NCBI RefSeq assembly: GCF_018860665.1
Contig: NZ_JAHKPK010000053.1
Span: 1-45,733 of the forward strand
Length of the DNA stretch: 45,733 bases
Direction of reading: 5' to 3'
Source: Pacificibacter marinus
GTDB taxonomy: Bacteria > Pseudomonadota > Alphaproteobacteria > Rhodobacterales > Rhodobacteraceae
Below, piece after piece: positions 1-7,449 of this stretch (positions within the stretch are counted from its first letter, which is position 1; each line of letters begins with the position of its first letter). The notes below the pieces were generated by a model, which saw only the letters and a program-made list of their open reading frames with translations, was not told the origin of the DNA and made no database searches. The position numbers and the translations under genes were made by a program.

Positions 1-2
1 CA

Positions 3-95
3 CCTCCTTCCCTTGGCGGCAAACCACCTGCCGTGGTCTATTGGCAGAGAATTGAAACGACCAAACCCGATCAGCAGGTGCAAAGAGTAGCTTAA
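3..95 (+). pseudogene. IS3-family transposase, C-terminal end only (cut by window edge)
   Basis: An open frame enters from the left edge and stops with TAA at 93-95. The residues include LGGKPPAVVYWQR followed by TKPDQQVQRVA, which is the typical end of the integrase core (rve) of IS3-family OrfB transposases (the conserved region '...SLGGxTPAxVYW'). Only about 30 codons are inside the window, so the catalytic DDE residues are not visible. The rest of the gene presumably lies to the left of the window. The family call rests on the tail motif alone. Confidence 0.7.
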
Positions 96-520
96 TTTAC
101 GCCAGATCCTGTCAGACAAATGGGGAGTGGTTCAGTGTCATATGAGACCCCACCAAGAGTTTAGATTTGGCTTGGGGAAACCTCTGGCTACGCCCGTTCG
201 GCGGCTTTCCCCTATGATGCAAAAGCATTACATGCAACTGCATGTTGGAGGATCTTGTTAATCCTGAGCAAAAAAGTCACACTTTTGGGGCGTATGCCGG
301 CCCTTGGTACATTTCCTGTGAATATCCCCGAATTGGGATGGAGGACGAACTAATGACGAACTAAAAACGTGTTGTTAAGGCATACTTAAAGTACGCTGGC
401 ATGCGGAAAAAAAACGAAAGTATCCGTAAAGCCTGTCGATATCACAGGGCAGGCAGGTCCAGCTGCAATATGATACGTAAGTGATAAAGAGGCGTGTTAC
501 GGTGAATGTATGAGCTGCGC
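96..520. other. Noncoding IS debris between transposase tail and transporter gene
   Basis: No gene is recognised in this stretch. It should contain the right end of the IS3 element just after 95. It also holds an inverted repeat of GGGGAAA (175-181) with TTTCCCC (206-212) and a small perfect inverted repeat CATGCA/TGCATG at 231-244. A decayed IS481 left end (separate entry) lies at 303-362. The leftward transporter gene ends at 521, so its terminator should also be here, but no clear hairpin with a T-run is visible. Confidence 0.6.
303..362 (+). repeat. Decayed copy of the IS481-element left end
   Basis: The stretch around 305-362 resembles the sequence just upstream of the IS481-family transposase at 10000-10055: TTCCTGT followed by AAT, a C-rich/TTGGG segment, a purine-rich ribosome-binding region, then ATGACGAAC at the start codon (353 here, 10043 there). 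Here the frame ends after three codons (M-T-N-stop), so this is a dead remnant. The similarity is partial and was aligned by eye. Confidence 0.45.
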
Positions 521-1486
521 TCACCGTGGTTGAAATATCGTTTTTTGCGAGACGAATGCACATAGGATGAGCTGCGACATATGGTAGATCATCAACGGCA
601 AAACGATAGCGCCCAAGACATCTGGGGCAAACAAAGCCGTTGCGATGGGTAGGCCGGTTGCCAAGCTTTTGGTCGATCCACAGTAGAATAAAACGGCCTT
701 GTCAGGCGGTGATAAGTTTGCGAGCCGCCCAGCTGCGAGCATCGCGGCCATCGAGAGGGCTAGGAATAACCAAATGACGCCGAACAGCCATGCCAATGTC
801 TGAGTGGGCATGGAAGACCAAAGGCCTGACAGTGTGCTTGCGCTGAAGGCGGAATAGACAATTAATATGATTGACCCACGATCAACCACTGTCGTTAAGA
901 TTTTGTGTTTTTTAACAAAGCTGCTCAGCCAAGGTCGCATGAGCTGGCCTATCGCAAAAGGCAGTAGGATTTGTAGCCCGATCTTGACCACGGCATCAAA
1001 GCTGACGCTGCCATCGCCTTTGTGCAGCATGAGTGCCACTAGGGCGGGGGTCAATAGGACGCCGATGAGGTTCGAAACGGAGGCTGCACATATTGCGGCG
1101 GGAACATTGCCGCCGGAAATTGCCGTGAACGCGATGGAGGATTGAACCGTTGAGGGCAATACGGCGAGAAAGAGCAAACCCAAAGTGACCGTTGTCCCTA
1201 AAAGCGGCTCAAAGACGAGGGACAGAACCATCCCGATGATGGGGAACATCAAATAAGTTGCGCCGAATGTTAGCCCTTGGAGTTGCCAGTTCAGCAGCCC
1301 TGCTTTTACAGACGCAGGGTCTAGCTTGATGCCGTACAAAAAGAACAAGAGCGAGACAGCCCCAAAAGTCACCTGTCCCAAAATATCGGCGAAGATGCCT
1401 TGGGCTGGCAAAATAACGCCCAAGGCTACCGTTCCCAAAAGCAACAACATATAGGCATCAATGCCAAAACGTTTGAAATAGCCCAT
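521..1486 (-). CDS. Bile acid:sodium symporter (BASS/SBF) family transporter
   Basis: This 321-residue protein is almost entirely hydrophobic, with about nine or ten membrane segments and short polar loops. Its composition matches the YfeH/SBF-like subgroup of the BASS superfamily (segments such as FLYGIKLDP after the second helix and LPSTVQSSIAFTAISGGN in the core). These proteins use a sodium or proton gradient to move organic anions across the inner membrane; the real substrate cannot be read from the sequence. The start at 1486 (MGYFKRFG) has only a weak purine-rich site upstream. The gene stands alone, transcribed leftward, with IS debris downstream. Length is normal for the family. Confidence 0.85.
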   Translation of the reverse strand: MGYFKRFGIDAYMLLLLGTVALGVILPAQGIFADILGQVTFGAVSLLFFLYGIKLDPASVKAGLLNWQLQGLTFGATYLMFPIIGMVLSLVFEPLLGTTVTLGLLFLAVLPSTVQSSIAFTAISGGNVPAAICAASVSNLIGVLLTPALVALMLHKGDGSVSFDAVVKIGLQILLPFAIGQLMRPWLSSFVKKHKILTTVVDRGSIILIVYSAFSASTLSGLWSSMPTQTLAWLFGVIWLFLALSMAAMLAAGRLANLSPPDKAVLFYCGSTKSLATGLPIATALFAPDVLGAIVLPLMIYHMSQLILCAFVSQKTIFQPR

Positions 1487-1827
1487 CTGATCTCACTTTC
1501 GGTGTCGCTTTTGTCATGGCTTTAAGCAAAAGATATACGCTTTGAAAGCCCGCAAACGGTTCCTTGCCACGAAGGACCGATCCTGCGGTATGTGTATGTG
1601 TCCGTACAACCAATAATCTTGTGTTTGATGAATACAGTTTTTCGGGAGAGGCGAAGGGCGATCGTCATGTCCAAGGCGCGGAACGCCAGATCCCGCTTCA
1701 TGCGGCTGCCGATCATTGCAGGGAGGGGGCATCCGAGGCTGCTTTTATAGTTTGGTTATGGCGCTATTTGCTGCGAAGCGGCCAATCTGTTCGCTCGAGC
1801 AGCAGCAGAAATTGGTGACACCGTGGA
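1487..1827. other. 341-base gap without a recognised gene
   Basis: The stretch contains the promoter side of the leftward transporter gene (right after 1486) and the 3' side of the leftward GntR gene. Several short frames are open but none has a recognisable motif together with a convincing ribosome-binding site. The block from about 1665 to 1825 is richer in GC and could be the relic of a lost gene, but no homology can be stated. Confidence 0.5.
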
Positions 1828-2793
1828 TTAAACGGGCAGGCCAATGGGTTCAAGATAGGTTGGGGGCGTGTCATGAAAGCTATCTTGTAATCTGGCGATC
1901 CGCGTTGTGGTCCGATCACTTGAGCTGAGCAAGTGTTGGCGCAGCCCGTCGCAGGCGTCGGCGACTGCGCCACTATGCAGCGCCGTCAGCACAATCAGAT
2001 GCTCGTCTAAAAATGGTTCAACCGGATAAATGTCGTTCGTATGTTGGTAAAAGAATTTATGCGCCAACAGGAGTGACTGCGCTTCGGTCATGGACTTGCG
2101 CAGTGCTGAATTTTTGCAGCGATTCAAGAGCGTCACATGCAGGTCCGCTTCGAGTTGGTCAAGTTTTTGCCAGTCGACATCGGTGTTCAGGGCATTTTGT
2201 AAATCCGCGATCATGCGCTCAAGCAGCTGTGTGGGCAGGCGGTTGCTTAGGTCCTTGAGGGCTGCAGGTTCAAGTAACGCGCGCAATTCGTAAAGCTCGC
2301 GCACACGTGTTTCGCTAAGCTTTGGCGCAATCCATCCTTTTCCTTCGTTCACCACCAATCCGCGTGCCTGTAGGCGCGCAAGTACTTCGCGCGCGACTGT
2401 GCGGCTGACATCAAAGTGACGTGCGATCCCCATTTCGATCAAACGCCATGTCCCAAAGGCGATGCGCTGCGTTAATGCATCTTCGATCTCGCCATAAATG
2501 CGTTGCCACGTCGGAATCGTTTGCGTTGTGAAAGGAGCACTGGGGGGCGTTGCCTGCGCGTTAGCGCGCCACAGCGCATCGACTGCCACAAGAAACCCTC
2601 GTGCTGGCGCTGTCGCATGGGTCACGAGGCCTAGGGCCTCCAGTTCAGTCAAAGCTTGGCGTGCAGGTGCGCGTGATACGCCGAAGCGGGTCGCTATCCT
2701 GTTTTCCATCAAACGATCACCAGGCGCAAGAATCCCCTCGGCGACTTCTGATACAAGTGCGTGCAGGATACGGGTGTAAAGCGGCTCATTCAC
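1828..2793 (-). CDS. GntR-family regulator with two winged-helix domains and an FCD domain
   Basis: From the proposed GTG start at 2793 the protein has about 321 residues. Residues 5-70 form one GntR winged helix (LYTRILHALVSEV... then FGVSRAPARQALTELEALGLV) and residues 94-156 a second one (WQRIYGEIEDAL... then FDVSRTVAREVLARLQARGLV). From about 163 an all-helical FCD effector domain follows (VRELYELRALLEPAAL, later LEADLHVTLLNRC, HLIVLTALHSGAVADA). FCD regulators normally carry a single winged helix, so the duplication is unusual. No ATG lies in frame near the first domain; GTG 2793 has a GAGAG about ten bases upstream, and TTG 2808 is an alternative. It is divergent from the Ldh-family gene, with a perfect palindrome between them, so it probably controls that gene and/or itself. 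Confidence 0.85.
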   Translation of the reverse strand: MNEPLYTRILHALVSEVAEGILAPGDRLMENRIATRFGVSRAPARQALTELEALGLVTHATAPARGFLVAVDALWRANAQATPPSAPFTTQTIPTWQRIYGEIEDALTQRIAFGTWRLIEMGIARHFDVSRTVAREVLARLQARGLVVNEGKGWIAPKLSETRVRELYELRALLEPAALKDLSNRLPTQLLERMIADLQNALNTDVDWQKLDQLEADLHVTLLNRCKNSALRKSMTEAQSLLLAHKFFYQHTNDIYPVEPFLDEHLIVLTALHSGAVADACDGLRQHLLSSSDRTTTRIARLQDSFHDTPPTYLEPIGLPV

Positions 2794-2898
2794 GCTAAGG
2801 GCTCTCAAAATTTCTCGTCTCGGACATTGTTCAACTTGTTGATCTTGGTAGCATGGTGAAGGTGCTTGCGTATAGAGGGTTGCGTATTGTCGAAAATA

Positions 2899-2915
2899 AT
2901 GTATATCGTATACAT
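2899..2915. promoter_or_regulatory. Palindromic operator candidate for the GntR regulator
   Basis: ATGTATA-TCG-TATACAT is a perfect 7-base inverted repeat with a 3-base centre, in the divergent region between the GntR gene and the Ldh-family gene. AT-rich GTATAC-like palindromes are typical of FCD-type GntR operators. A third half-site-like TACAT follows at about 2918-2922. Confidence 0.55.
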
Positions 2916-2989
2916 AGTACATATTTGGGAGAAAATGGCAATGATCGTACCGACCCGCAAGTCCCCAAGGCATATCTTTCAGCCAAAGG

Positions 2990-3007
2990 GCGCAGCCTTT
3001 GCTGCGC
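2990..3007 (+). promoter_or_regulatory. Stem-loop in the leader of the Ldh-family gene
   Basis: GCGCAGC (2990-2996), loop CTTT, GCTGCGC (3001-3007) form a perfect 7-bp hairpin directly before the GAGGT ribosome-binding site (3014-3018). Its position suggests it could affect translation initiation; it has no downstream T-run, so it is not a standard terminator. Confidence 0.4.
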
Positions 3008-3026
3008 AGGGTCGAGGTCAATGCAG

Positions 3027-4079
3027 ATGACCGTCCAACGCGCTGACATTGAGGCGCTGTCGGAGTTTTGTCAGGCAATCTTGCGTGCGGCCGGCGCAGA
3101 CGCATCGAGCGCCACCGCCGCTACACGCGCAATGCTTCACGCCAGCAGTCTGGGTGTTGACAGTCACGGCGTTCGGCTTTTGCCGCATTACGATATGGTA
3201 TTTCGTGGCGGGCGGTTGAACACCGAGCCACAAATGAAATTTGAGCGCAAGCGCGCCGGAACTGGCATCCTTAATGCGGATAATGCACATGGGGCGCTTG
3301 CCGCCTACACAGCTGCGGATCATGCCTGTGATTTGGCGCGTGAGGCGGGGATCGGCGCGGTTGGAATTAGCCGCACATCGCATTTTGGGCCTGCGGGGGC
3401 ATATGCACTGGCTATGGCTCATGCGGGTATGATTGGCATTGCTGTGTGCCACTCTGACAGTTTTGTACGTCTACATGATGGCGCGGAACGGTTTCACGGA
3501 ACGAATCCCATTGCAGCATCTGTGCCTACGGGCAAGGGTAACCCTTGGCTTTTAGATATGGCGACAAGCGCTGTGCCTTACAATCGTGTGCAACTTTATA
3601 AATCACTTGGTCGCGATCTGCCTGATGGCACCGCATCCGATTTGAACGGCATTGATACCCGTGACGCGAACGTCGTTGAAATGTTGGCCCCGCTGGGCGG
3701 TGAGTTCGGCTTCAAAGGGGCGGGATTGGCCGGGCTCGTAGAAATTCTGTCCGGAATCCTGACAGGCATGAAAATAAGCCCTGAAATTCTGCCGATGGGC
3801 GGGCCGGATATTTCTACACCGCGTGATATGGGAGCCCTCGTCATCTGTATCGACCCAGATGGATTTGTCGGTCGCGGGTTGCTATTGGCCGGTATGGATC
3901 GATATCTGTCCGCGTTGCGCGGGAGTTCGCCGCGAGAGGGGTTGCAAGTGATGGCGCCCGGAGATCGTGAGTGGGCGGAAGCCGCAAGCCGCCGCAAGGC
4001 CGGTGTCCCCCTTGATCCTGAAACCGTGACCGCATTTGCCCGATTGGCCGAATGTGCGGGGATCGCTGTGCCATTTTAA
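3027..4079 (+). CDS. Ldh-family (malate/L-lactate dehydrogenase-like) NAD(P)-dependent oxidoreductase
   Basis: The protein belongs to the LDH2/MDH type-2 family, which includes dehydrogenases of malate, lactate, ureidoglycolate, 2,3-diketogulonate and cyclic imino acids. Characteristic segments are LGVDSHGVRLLPHY near residue 50, SRTSHFGPAGAYALA near residue 115, HGTNPIAASVPTG and LLDMATSAVPYNRV in the middle, and EFGFKGAGLAGLVEILSG. About 350 residues is normal. ATG 3027 sits eight bases after GAGGT; ATG 3021 is also possible, while the frame continues open upstream to 2853 through the operator region, which is unlikely to be translated. With the next gene it may form a small operon (gap 104 bases). 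The substrate cannot be assigned; a 2-hydroxy/2-oxo acid is expected. Confidence 0.85.
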   Translation: MTVQRADIEALSEFCQAILRAAGADASSATAATRAMLHASSLGVDSHGVRLLPHYDMVFRGGRLNTEPQMKFERKRAGTGILNADNAHGALAAYTAADHACDLAREAGIGAVGISRTSHFGPAGAYALAMAHAGMIGIAVCHSDSFVRLHDGAERFHGTNPIAASVPTGKGNPWLLDMATSAVPYNRVQLYKSLGRDLPDGTASDLNGIDTRDANVVEMLAPLGGEFGFKGAGLAGLVEILSGILTGMKISPEILPMGGPDISTPRDMGALVICIDPDGFVGRGLLLAGMDRYLSALRGSSPREGLQVMAPGDREWAEAASRRKAGVPLDPETVTAFARLAECAGIAVPF

Positions 4080-4183
4080 GCATCCCCTCAGTTCGGCCAA
4101 GATATCGCAGTGGGCAGCCCAAGCCTAAACCCATAGATGTAAATCAAGCACAGCTTTTTGAAACGATCCAGAAGGAATGAAAA

Positions 4184-5236
4184 ATGGCAAAGACCATTGA
4201 TCAACAGCGCGTCGGTGTGGCTCTTATCGGAGCTGGTATGATTGCAAAAACCCATGTGGCCGCCTTGTCGGATGCACGAAATGAAATTGCTCTGAAAACG
4301 ATCGTTTCGCGTCGGCCGGATAAGGCACGCTACCTCGCTGACTTTTATCAAGGTGAATCGCCTGAATTCACATCAGATTTGGCTGCTGTTGCCGCTGATC
4401 CCGACATTCCAGTGGCCATCGTCGCAACGCCGCCAAGTGTGCGTAAAGACATTATTGAACAATTGGCGCAAGCGGGGACACATATTCTTCTTGAAAAACC
4501 CGTCGGACGAAATCCTGAAGAGGCGCTTGAGGTCGTCGAGATTTGTGAACGCGCAGGCGTAACCCTGGGTGTTTTGTTCCAGCATCGCATGCGGGCTCCG
4601 TCGATTGCGGCTGCCGCCCATGTCAAAAGCGGTGCATTAGGCAAGTTGGGTCTGGTGGAAATCGATGTGCCTCTATGGCGCGATCAATCCTATTATGATG
4701 AGCTTGGGCGGGGCAGTTATGCCCGCGATGGCGGCGGCGTCATGATCACCAACGCGATCCATTCTATTGACCTGGCACTCAGCTTGACCGGCCCAGTCTC
4801 AAGCGTACAGGCGATGACAGCCACCACGATGCTGCACGACATGGAAGCGGAGGATTTCGCAATCGCAGGGCTGCGGTTTTCTTGTGGCGCAGTCGGTTCT
4901 TTTATTGCCAGTACCGCAATGTACCCTCACAGAACGGAAATCATTCGCCTGCACTTTGAAAACGCCAGCCTCAAACTCGACAAGGATGCTCTTGAAATCT
5001 CTTGGCGAAACGGCCCCACAAATATCGAAGCAAAGGACAGTGAGCCGCGAAAGGTCAACCCCTTACTGGGTGGAAAACATGAATGGCATCAATCTGTTAT
5101 CGAGAATTTCGTCGACGCAGTTCGTCACGGAAAAAAGCCAATGGTTACCGGTCGCGAAGCATTGAATGCGCATCAACTTATCACGGCGATTGAAACATCA
5201 TCGCGAACGGGCAGCCCAGTTGATTTGGCCGTTTAG
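4184..5236 (+). CDS. Gfo/Idh/MocA-family oxidoreductase
   Basis: This 350-residue protein starts with a Rossmann fold (VALIGAGMIAKTHVAAL, residues 12-28), followed by VAIVATPPSVRKDI and the diagnostic EKPVGRNPEEAL with the catalytic Lys near residue 105. The C-terminal half is the usual alpha/beta dimerisation domain with GGGVMITNAIHSIDLAL, in which the His is part of the active site. Members oxidise or reduce sugars, inositols and related polyols with NAD(P). A good AAGGAATG lies just before ATG 4184. Together with the Ldh-family gene it suggests a small sugar-acid or polyol oxidation pathway under the GntR regulator, but this is inference. Confidence 0.88.
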   Translation: MAKTIDQQRVGVALIGAGMIAKTHVAALSDARNEIALKTIVSRRPDKARYLADFYQGESPEFTSDLAAVAADPDIPVAIVATPPSVRKDIIEQLAQAGTHILLEKPVGRNPEEALEVVEICERAGVTLGVLFQHRMRAPSIAAAAHVKSGALGKLGLVEIDVPLWRDQSYYDELGRGSYARDGGGVMITNAIHSIDLALSLTGPVSSVQAMTATTMLHDMEAEDFAIAGLRFSCGAVGSFIASTAMYPHRTEIIRLHFENASLKLDKDALEISWRNGPTNIEAKDSEPRKVNPLLGGKHEWHQSVIENFVDAVRHGKKPMVTGREALNAHQLITAIETSSRTGSPVDLAV

Positions 5237-5488
5237 TGCTTTTGAGGACCGACGATAAATCAAGTGGAGGAAAGCACGAAATCGGCGTCGTCTATTATGG
5301 CGCCGATAGCCTGCTTGCAAAATGAGCTGGTATTGAATGTTTTGTTCGAACGGCGGTTCTGTTCGTATAATGAGGTCGTAGAGCCGCTGGAGTTGCGCGT
5401 GCCGCGAATGACCAAAAGGCGGATTGCAGTCGTATCATGAGGGCAACGCATTTACCCCTCTTCAAAAACCACCGCTCATGCCACAACG

Positions 5489-5870
5489 ATGGCGGCGCAC
5501 CTTGGGCTTTATGCGCCGGAAATGTCTTGGGATTCGGATCGAACACGTATCGCGATCTACGCGGCGTGGCTATCCCAAGTGACTGGCGCGATTGGAAAAA
5601 TTGGTAAGGACGTGGTTCTGCTGTCGCAACAGGGCGTCGATGCAATAGGCGTCGAAAACGGCGGAAGCAGCAGCGCCATGCCGCACAAACAGAAGCCCGT
5701 CTTGGGCGAACTGTACATGTGCACCGCGCTGTTCAAAGCGAGCGCGAACGCTCAGGTATGAGTTGGGCACTCGAATGTATGACCGTACCCCCCCATGATG
5801 ACGACGACCGCGCGTGCGCTTGACTGCGCGGTGATGTTGCTTGAGACGGTCGAGTGGATTGGTGATTTAT
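5489..5870 (+). pseudogene. Broken PcaB-like lyase (3-carboxymuconate cycloisomerase/adenylosuccinate lyase superfamily)
   Basis: The fragment shows the fumarase/aspartase superfamily signature GGSSSAMPHKQKPVLGE (about 5660-5710), preceded by AAWLSQVTGAIGKIGKD, as in PcaB. The frame breaks near 5750; a shifted frame then continues with RSGMSWALECMTVPP and, after another shift, ALDCAVMLLETVEWIGD up to TAG at about 5870. The N-terminal two thirds (about 250 residues) are missing or unrecognisable between 5237 and 5488. It ends against the convergent IclR gene. The neighbourhood (IclR, pcaIJF) supports an original role in protocatechuate breakdown. Boundaries are approximate. Confidence 0.75.
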
Positions 5871-6625
5871 AGCACACGCTTGAGGCCGTCTTGGACGTTT
5901 AGAAGTTTCCCGAGATAGAGATCAATGATGTCCTCTGGGGCCGCTTGTGTTGCTGCCATGCCAGTGTTGATTGCCGCGACAACTCGTCCATGTCCGTCGA
6001 TCAAGGGCACCGCAATGGACCTCAAACCGATTTCGATTTCCTGATCTATGATGGCATACCCATTGCTACGTGCGGCATCAATGTGGGCCATGATATCGGC
6101 GGGGTTGGTCAGAGAAAATCGTGTGCGTGGCGCAAGATCAAGAGATTCTATCAGGCTTTCGGCCTCATCTCGGGGCAGGGCGGCCAATAGAACCCGACCC
6201 ATTGACGTGCATGCTGCAGGCAGACGAGACCCGGGCATAAGTCCGATCGACATCACCCGTTTTTGCGCCGCACGCGCGATATAGACGATCTCGCCCTCAT
6301 CCAAAAGCGCGACTGAGCAGCTCTGGCCGATCTGCTCGGAGAGTTGTTCTAGCCATGGCTGAACAATTTGGGACAAGGGGAGGGAGGAAAGTGCCGCGAC
6401 GCCCAACCGAAGCACCCGCGGTGTGAGCGTGAAAAATTTGCCGTCGTAATCGGCGTAGCCTTCTCGGTGCAACGTCAACAGCACCCGACGTGCCGTAGCG
6501 CGATCAAGTCCACTTTGGTTGGCGGCTTCTGTGATCGATAGGCGTGGCGTATCGGTTCCAAACGCCTCGATGACACGCAGTCCCTTGGCCAGTGAGGCGA
6601 TGAAATCAGTGGATTTGTTCAGCAT
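5867..6625 (-). CDS. IclR-family regulator of the beta-ketoadipate type (PcaR/PobR-like)
   Basis: The protein of about 252 residues has an N-terminal winged helix (FIASLAKGLRVIEAF, then LSITEAANQSGLDRATARRVLLTLHREGYADYDG) and a C-terminal IclR effector domain (SCSVALLDEGEIVYIAR, MSIGLMPGSRLPAACTSMGRVLLAAL, and the closing AVPLIDGHGRVVAAINTG). This pattern is typical of the PcaR/PcaU/PobR group that senses protocatechuate-pathway intermediates. ATG 6625 is preferred over the upstream TTG 6661. It is divergent from pcaIJF, with direct repeats in the shared promoter region, so it very likely controls those genes. No effector can be named from sequence. Confidence 0.88.
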   Translation of the reverse strand: MLNKSTDFIASLAKGLRVIEAFGTDTPRLSITEAANQSGLDRATARRVLLTLHREGYADYDGKFFTLTPRVLRLGVAALSSLPLSQIVQPWLEQLSEQIGQSCSVALLDEGEIVYIARAAQKRVMSIGLMPGSRLPAACTSMGRVLLAALPRDEAESLIESLDLAPRTRFSLTNPADIMAHIDAARSNGYAIIDQEIEIGLRSIAVPLIDGHGRVVAAINTGMAATQAAPEDIIDLYLGKLLNVQDGLKRVL

Positions 6626-6647
6626 GCGCACAAAGGTATCCGACAAT

Positions 6648-6674
6648 TGAACAAATATCAATATGTGAACAAAT
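6648..6674. promoter_or_regulatory. Direct repeats in the IclR/pcaI promoter region (operator candidate)
   Basis: TGAACAAAT occurs at 6648-6656 and again at 6666-6674, 18 bases apart, between the divergent IclR and pcaI starts. IclR-type regulators often bind repeated half-sites in such divergent regions. The assignment is by position and repetition only. Confidence 0.45.
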
Positions 6675-6729
6675 CAAGTGACGAACGATTGGGGGACGCT
6701 TTAATTTGCTCACAACGTAGGAGATACCC

Positions 6730-7449
6730 ATGACGAAAATAGCAGATACATTGCGAGATGCTGTCGCCGACATCCCCGATGGCGCACAAATCATGATTGG
6801 CGGTTTTGGCGGCTCGGGCGCGCCGATCGAATTGATCCATGCCTTGATTGATCGGTATCGCGCAACGGGCAGCCCCGCAAATGTGACGGTGATCAACAAT
6901 AACGCCGGAAATGGGGCCACCGGGATTGCGGCGATGATCAAGGCTGGCATGGTCACCAAGATGATCTGTTCTTTCCCGCGCTCGTCCAATGCCGAGGCGT
7001 TCAATACCAAATATCTTGCGGGTGAGATCGATCTTGAACTGGTCCCACAAGGCACCTTGGCTGAACGCATTCGGGCCGCAGGCGCCGGCATTCCAGCATT
7101 CTACACGCCCACGTCCTTTGGTACAGATCTGGCCAAAGGCAAGCATACCGCAGAATTCGACGGAAAAATGTATGTGCGTGAACGCTGGCTCAAAGCGGAC
7201 TTTGCATTGCTCAAAGCACATAAAGGTGATCACGTCGGGAACCTGACCTATCGTTTAGCTGGGCGTAATTTCAACCCGCTGATGGCGATGGCTGCCGATC
7301 ATTCAATCGCGCAAGTCACTGATTTGGGGCCGCCTGGCTCCATTCATCCAGAACATGTGATCACACCGGGCATTTTCATCGACACTATGGTCGAGGTGCC
7401 CAATCCGAAACAAGAAGAAGAACTCGTGCGCGAAGGGGTGGTGTACTAA
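6730..7449 (+). CDS. pcaI: 3-oxoadipate CoA-transferase, alpha subunit
   Basis: The 239-residue protein is the A subunit of a family I CoA-transferase: MIGGFGGSGAPIELIHAL near the N-terminus, NNNAGNG, and the EIDLELVPQGTLAERIRAAGAGIPAFYTPT block. With PcaJ it moves CoA from succinyl-CoA to 3-oxoadipate, the step before thiolysis in the beta-ketoadipate pathway. ATG 6730 follows GTAGGAGATACCC. The stop overlaps the start of pcaJ (TAATG), and pcaF follows, which favours the 3-oxoadipate over an acetoacetate substrate. Family members with other oxoacid substrates cannot be excluded from sequence alone. Confidence 0.9.
   Translation: MTKIADTLRDAVADIPDGAQIMIGGFGGSGAPIELIHALIDRYRATGSPANVTVINNNAGNGATGIAAMIKAGMVTKMICSFPRSSNAEAFNTKYLAGEIDLELVPQGTLAERIRAAGAGIPAFYTPTSFGTDLAKGKHTAEFDGKMYVRERWLKADFALLKAHKGDHVGNLTYRLAGRNFNPLMAMAADHSIAQVTDLGPPGSIHPEHVITPGIFIDTMVEVPNPKQEEELVREGVVY

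Noticed and set aside
231-244. Perfect inverted repeat CATGCA-AC-TGCATG in the left noncoding region.
   Set aside because: Short, without neighbouring gene start or IS end that would give it a role.
285-296. TTGGGGCGTATG occurs here and in the IS110 leader at 26199-26210.
   Set aside because: A shared 12-base word is expected by chance many times in 45 kb, and the flanks do not match. It is not taken as a second IS110 end.
1564-1818. Open frames on both strands between the transporter and GntR genes.
   Set aside because: No motif, no start signal and overlapping frames of similar length on both strands; treated as noncoding.
2853-3026. Upstream extension of the Ldh-family reading frame.
   Set aside because: It would run through the palindromic operator and the hairpin, lacks a good ribosome-binding site, and adds residues not found in the family.
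2796-3105. Upstream extension of the GntR reading frame.
   Set aside because: It would cover the divergent promoter and part of the other gene, and its composition is not protein-like.
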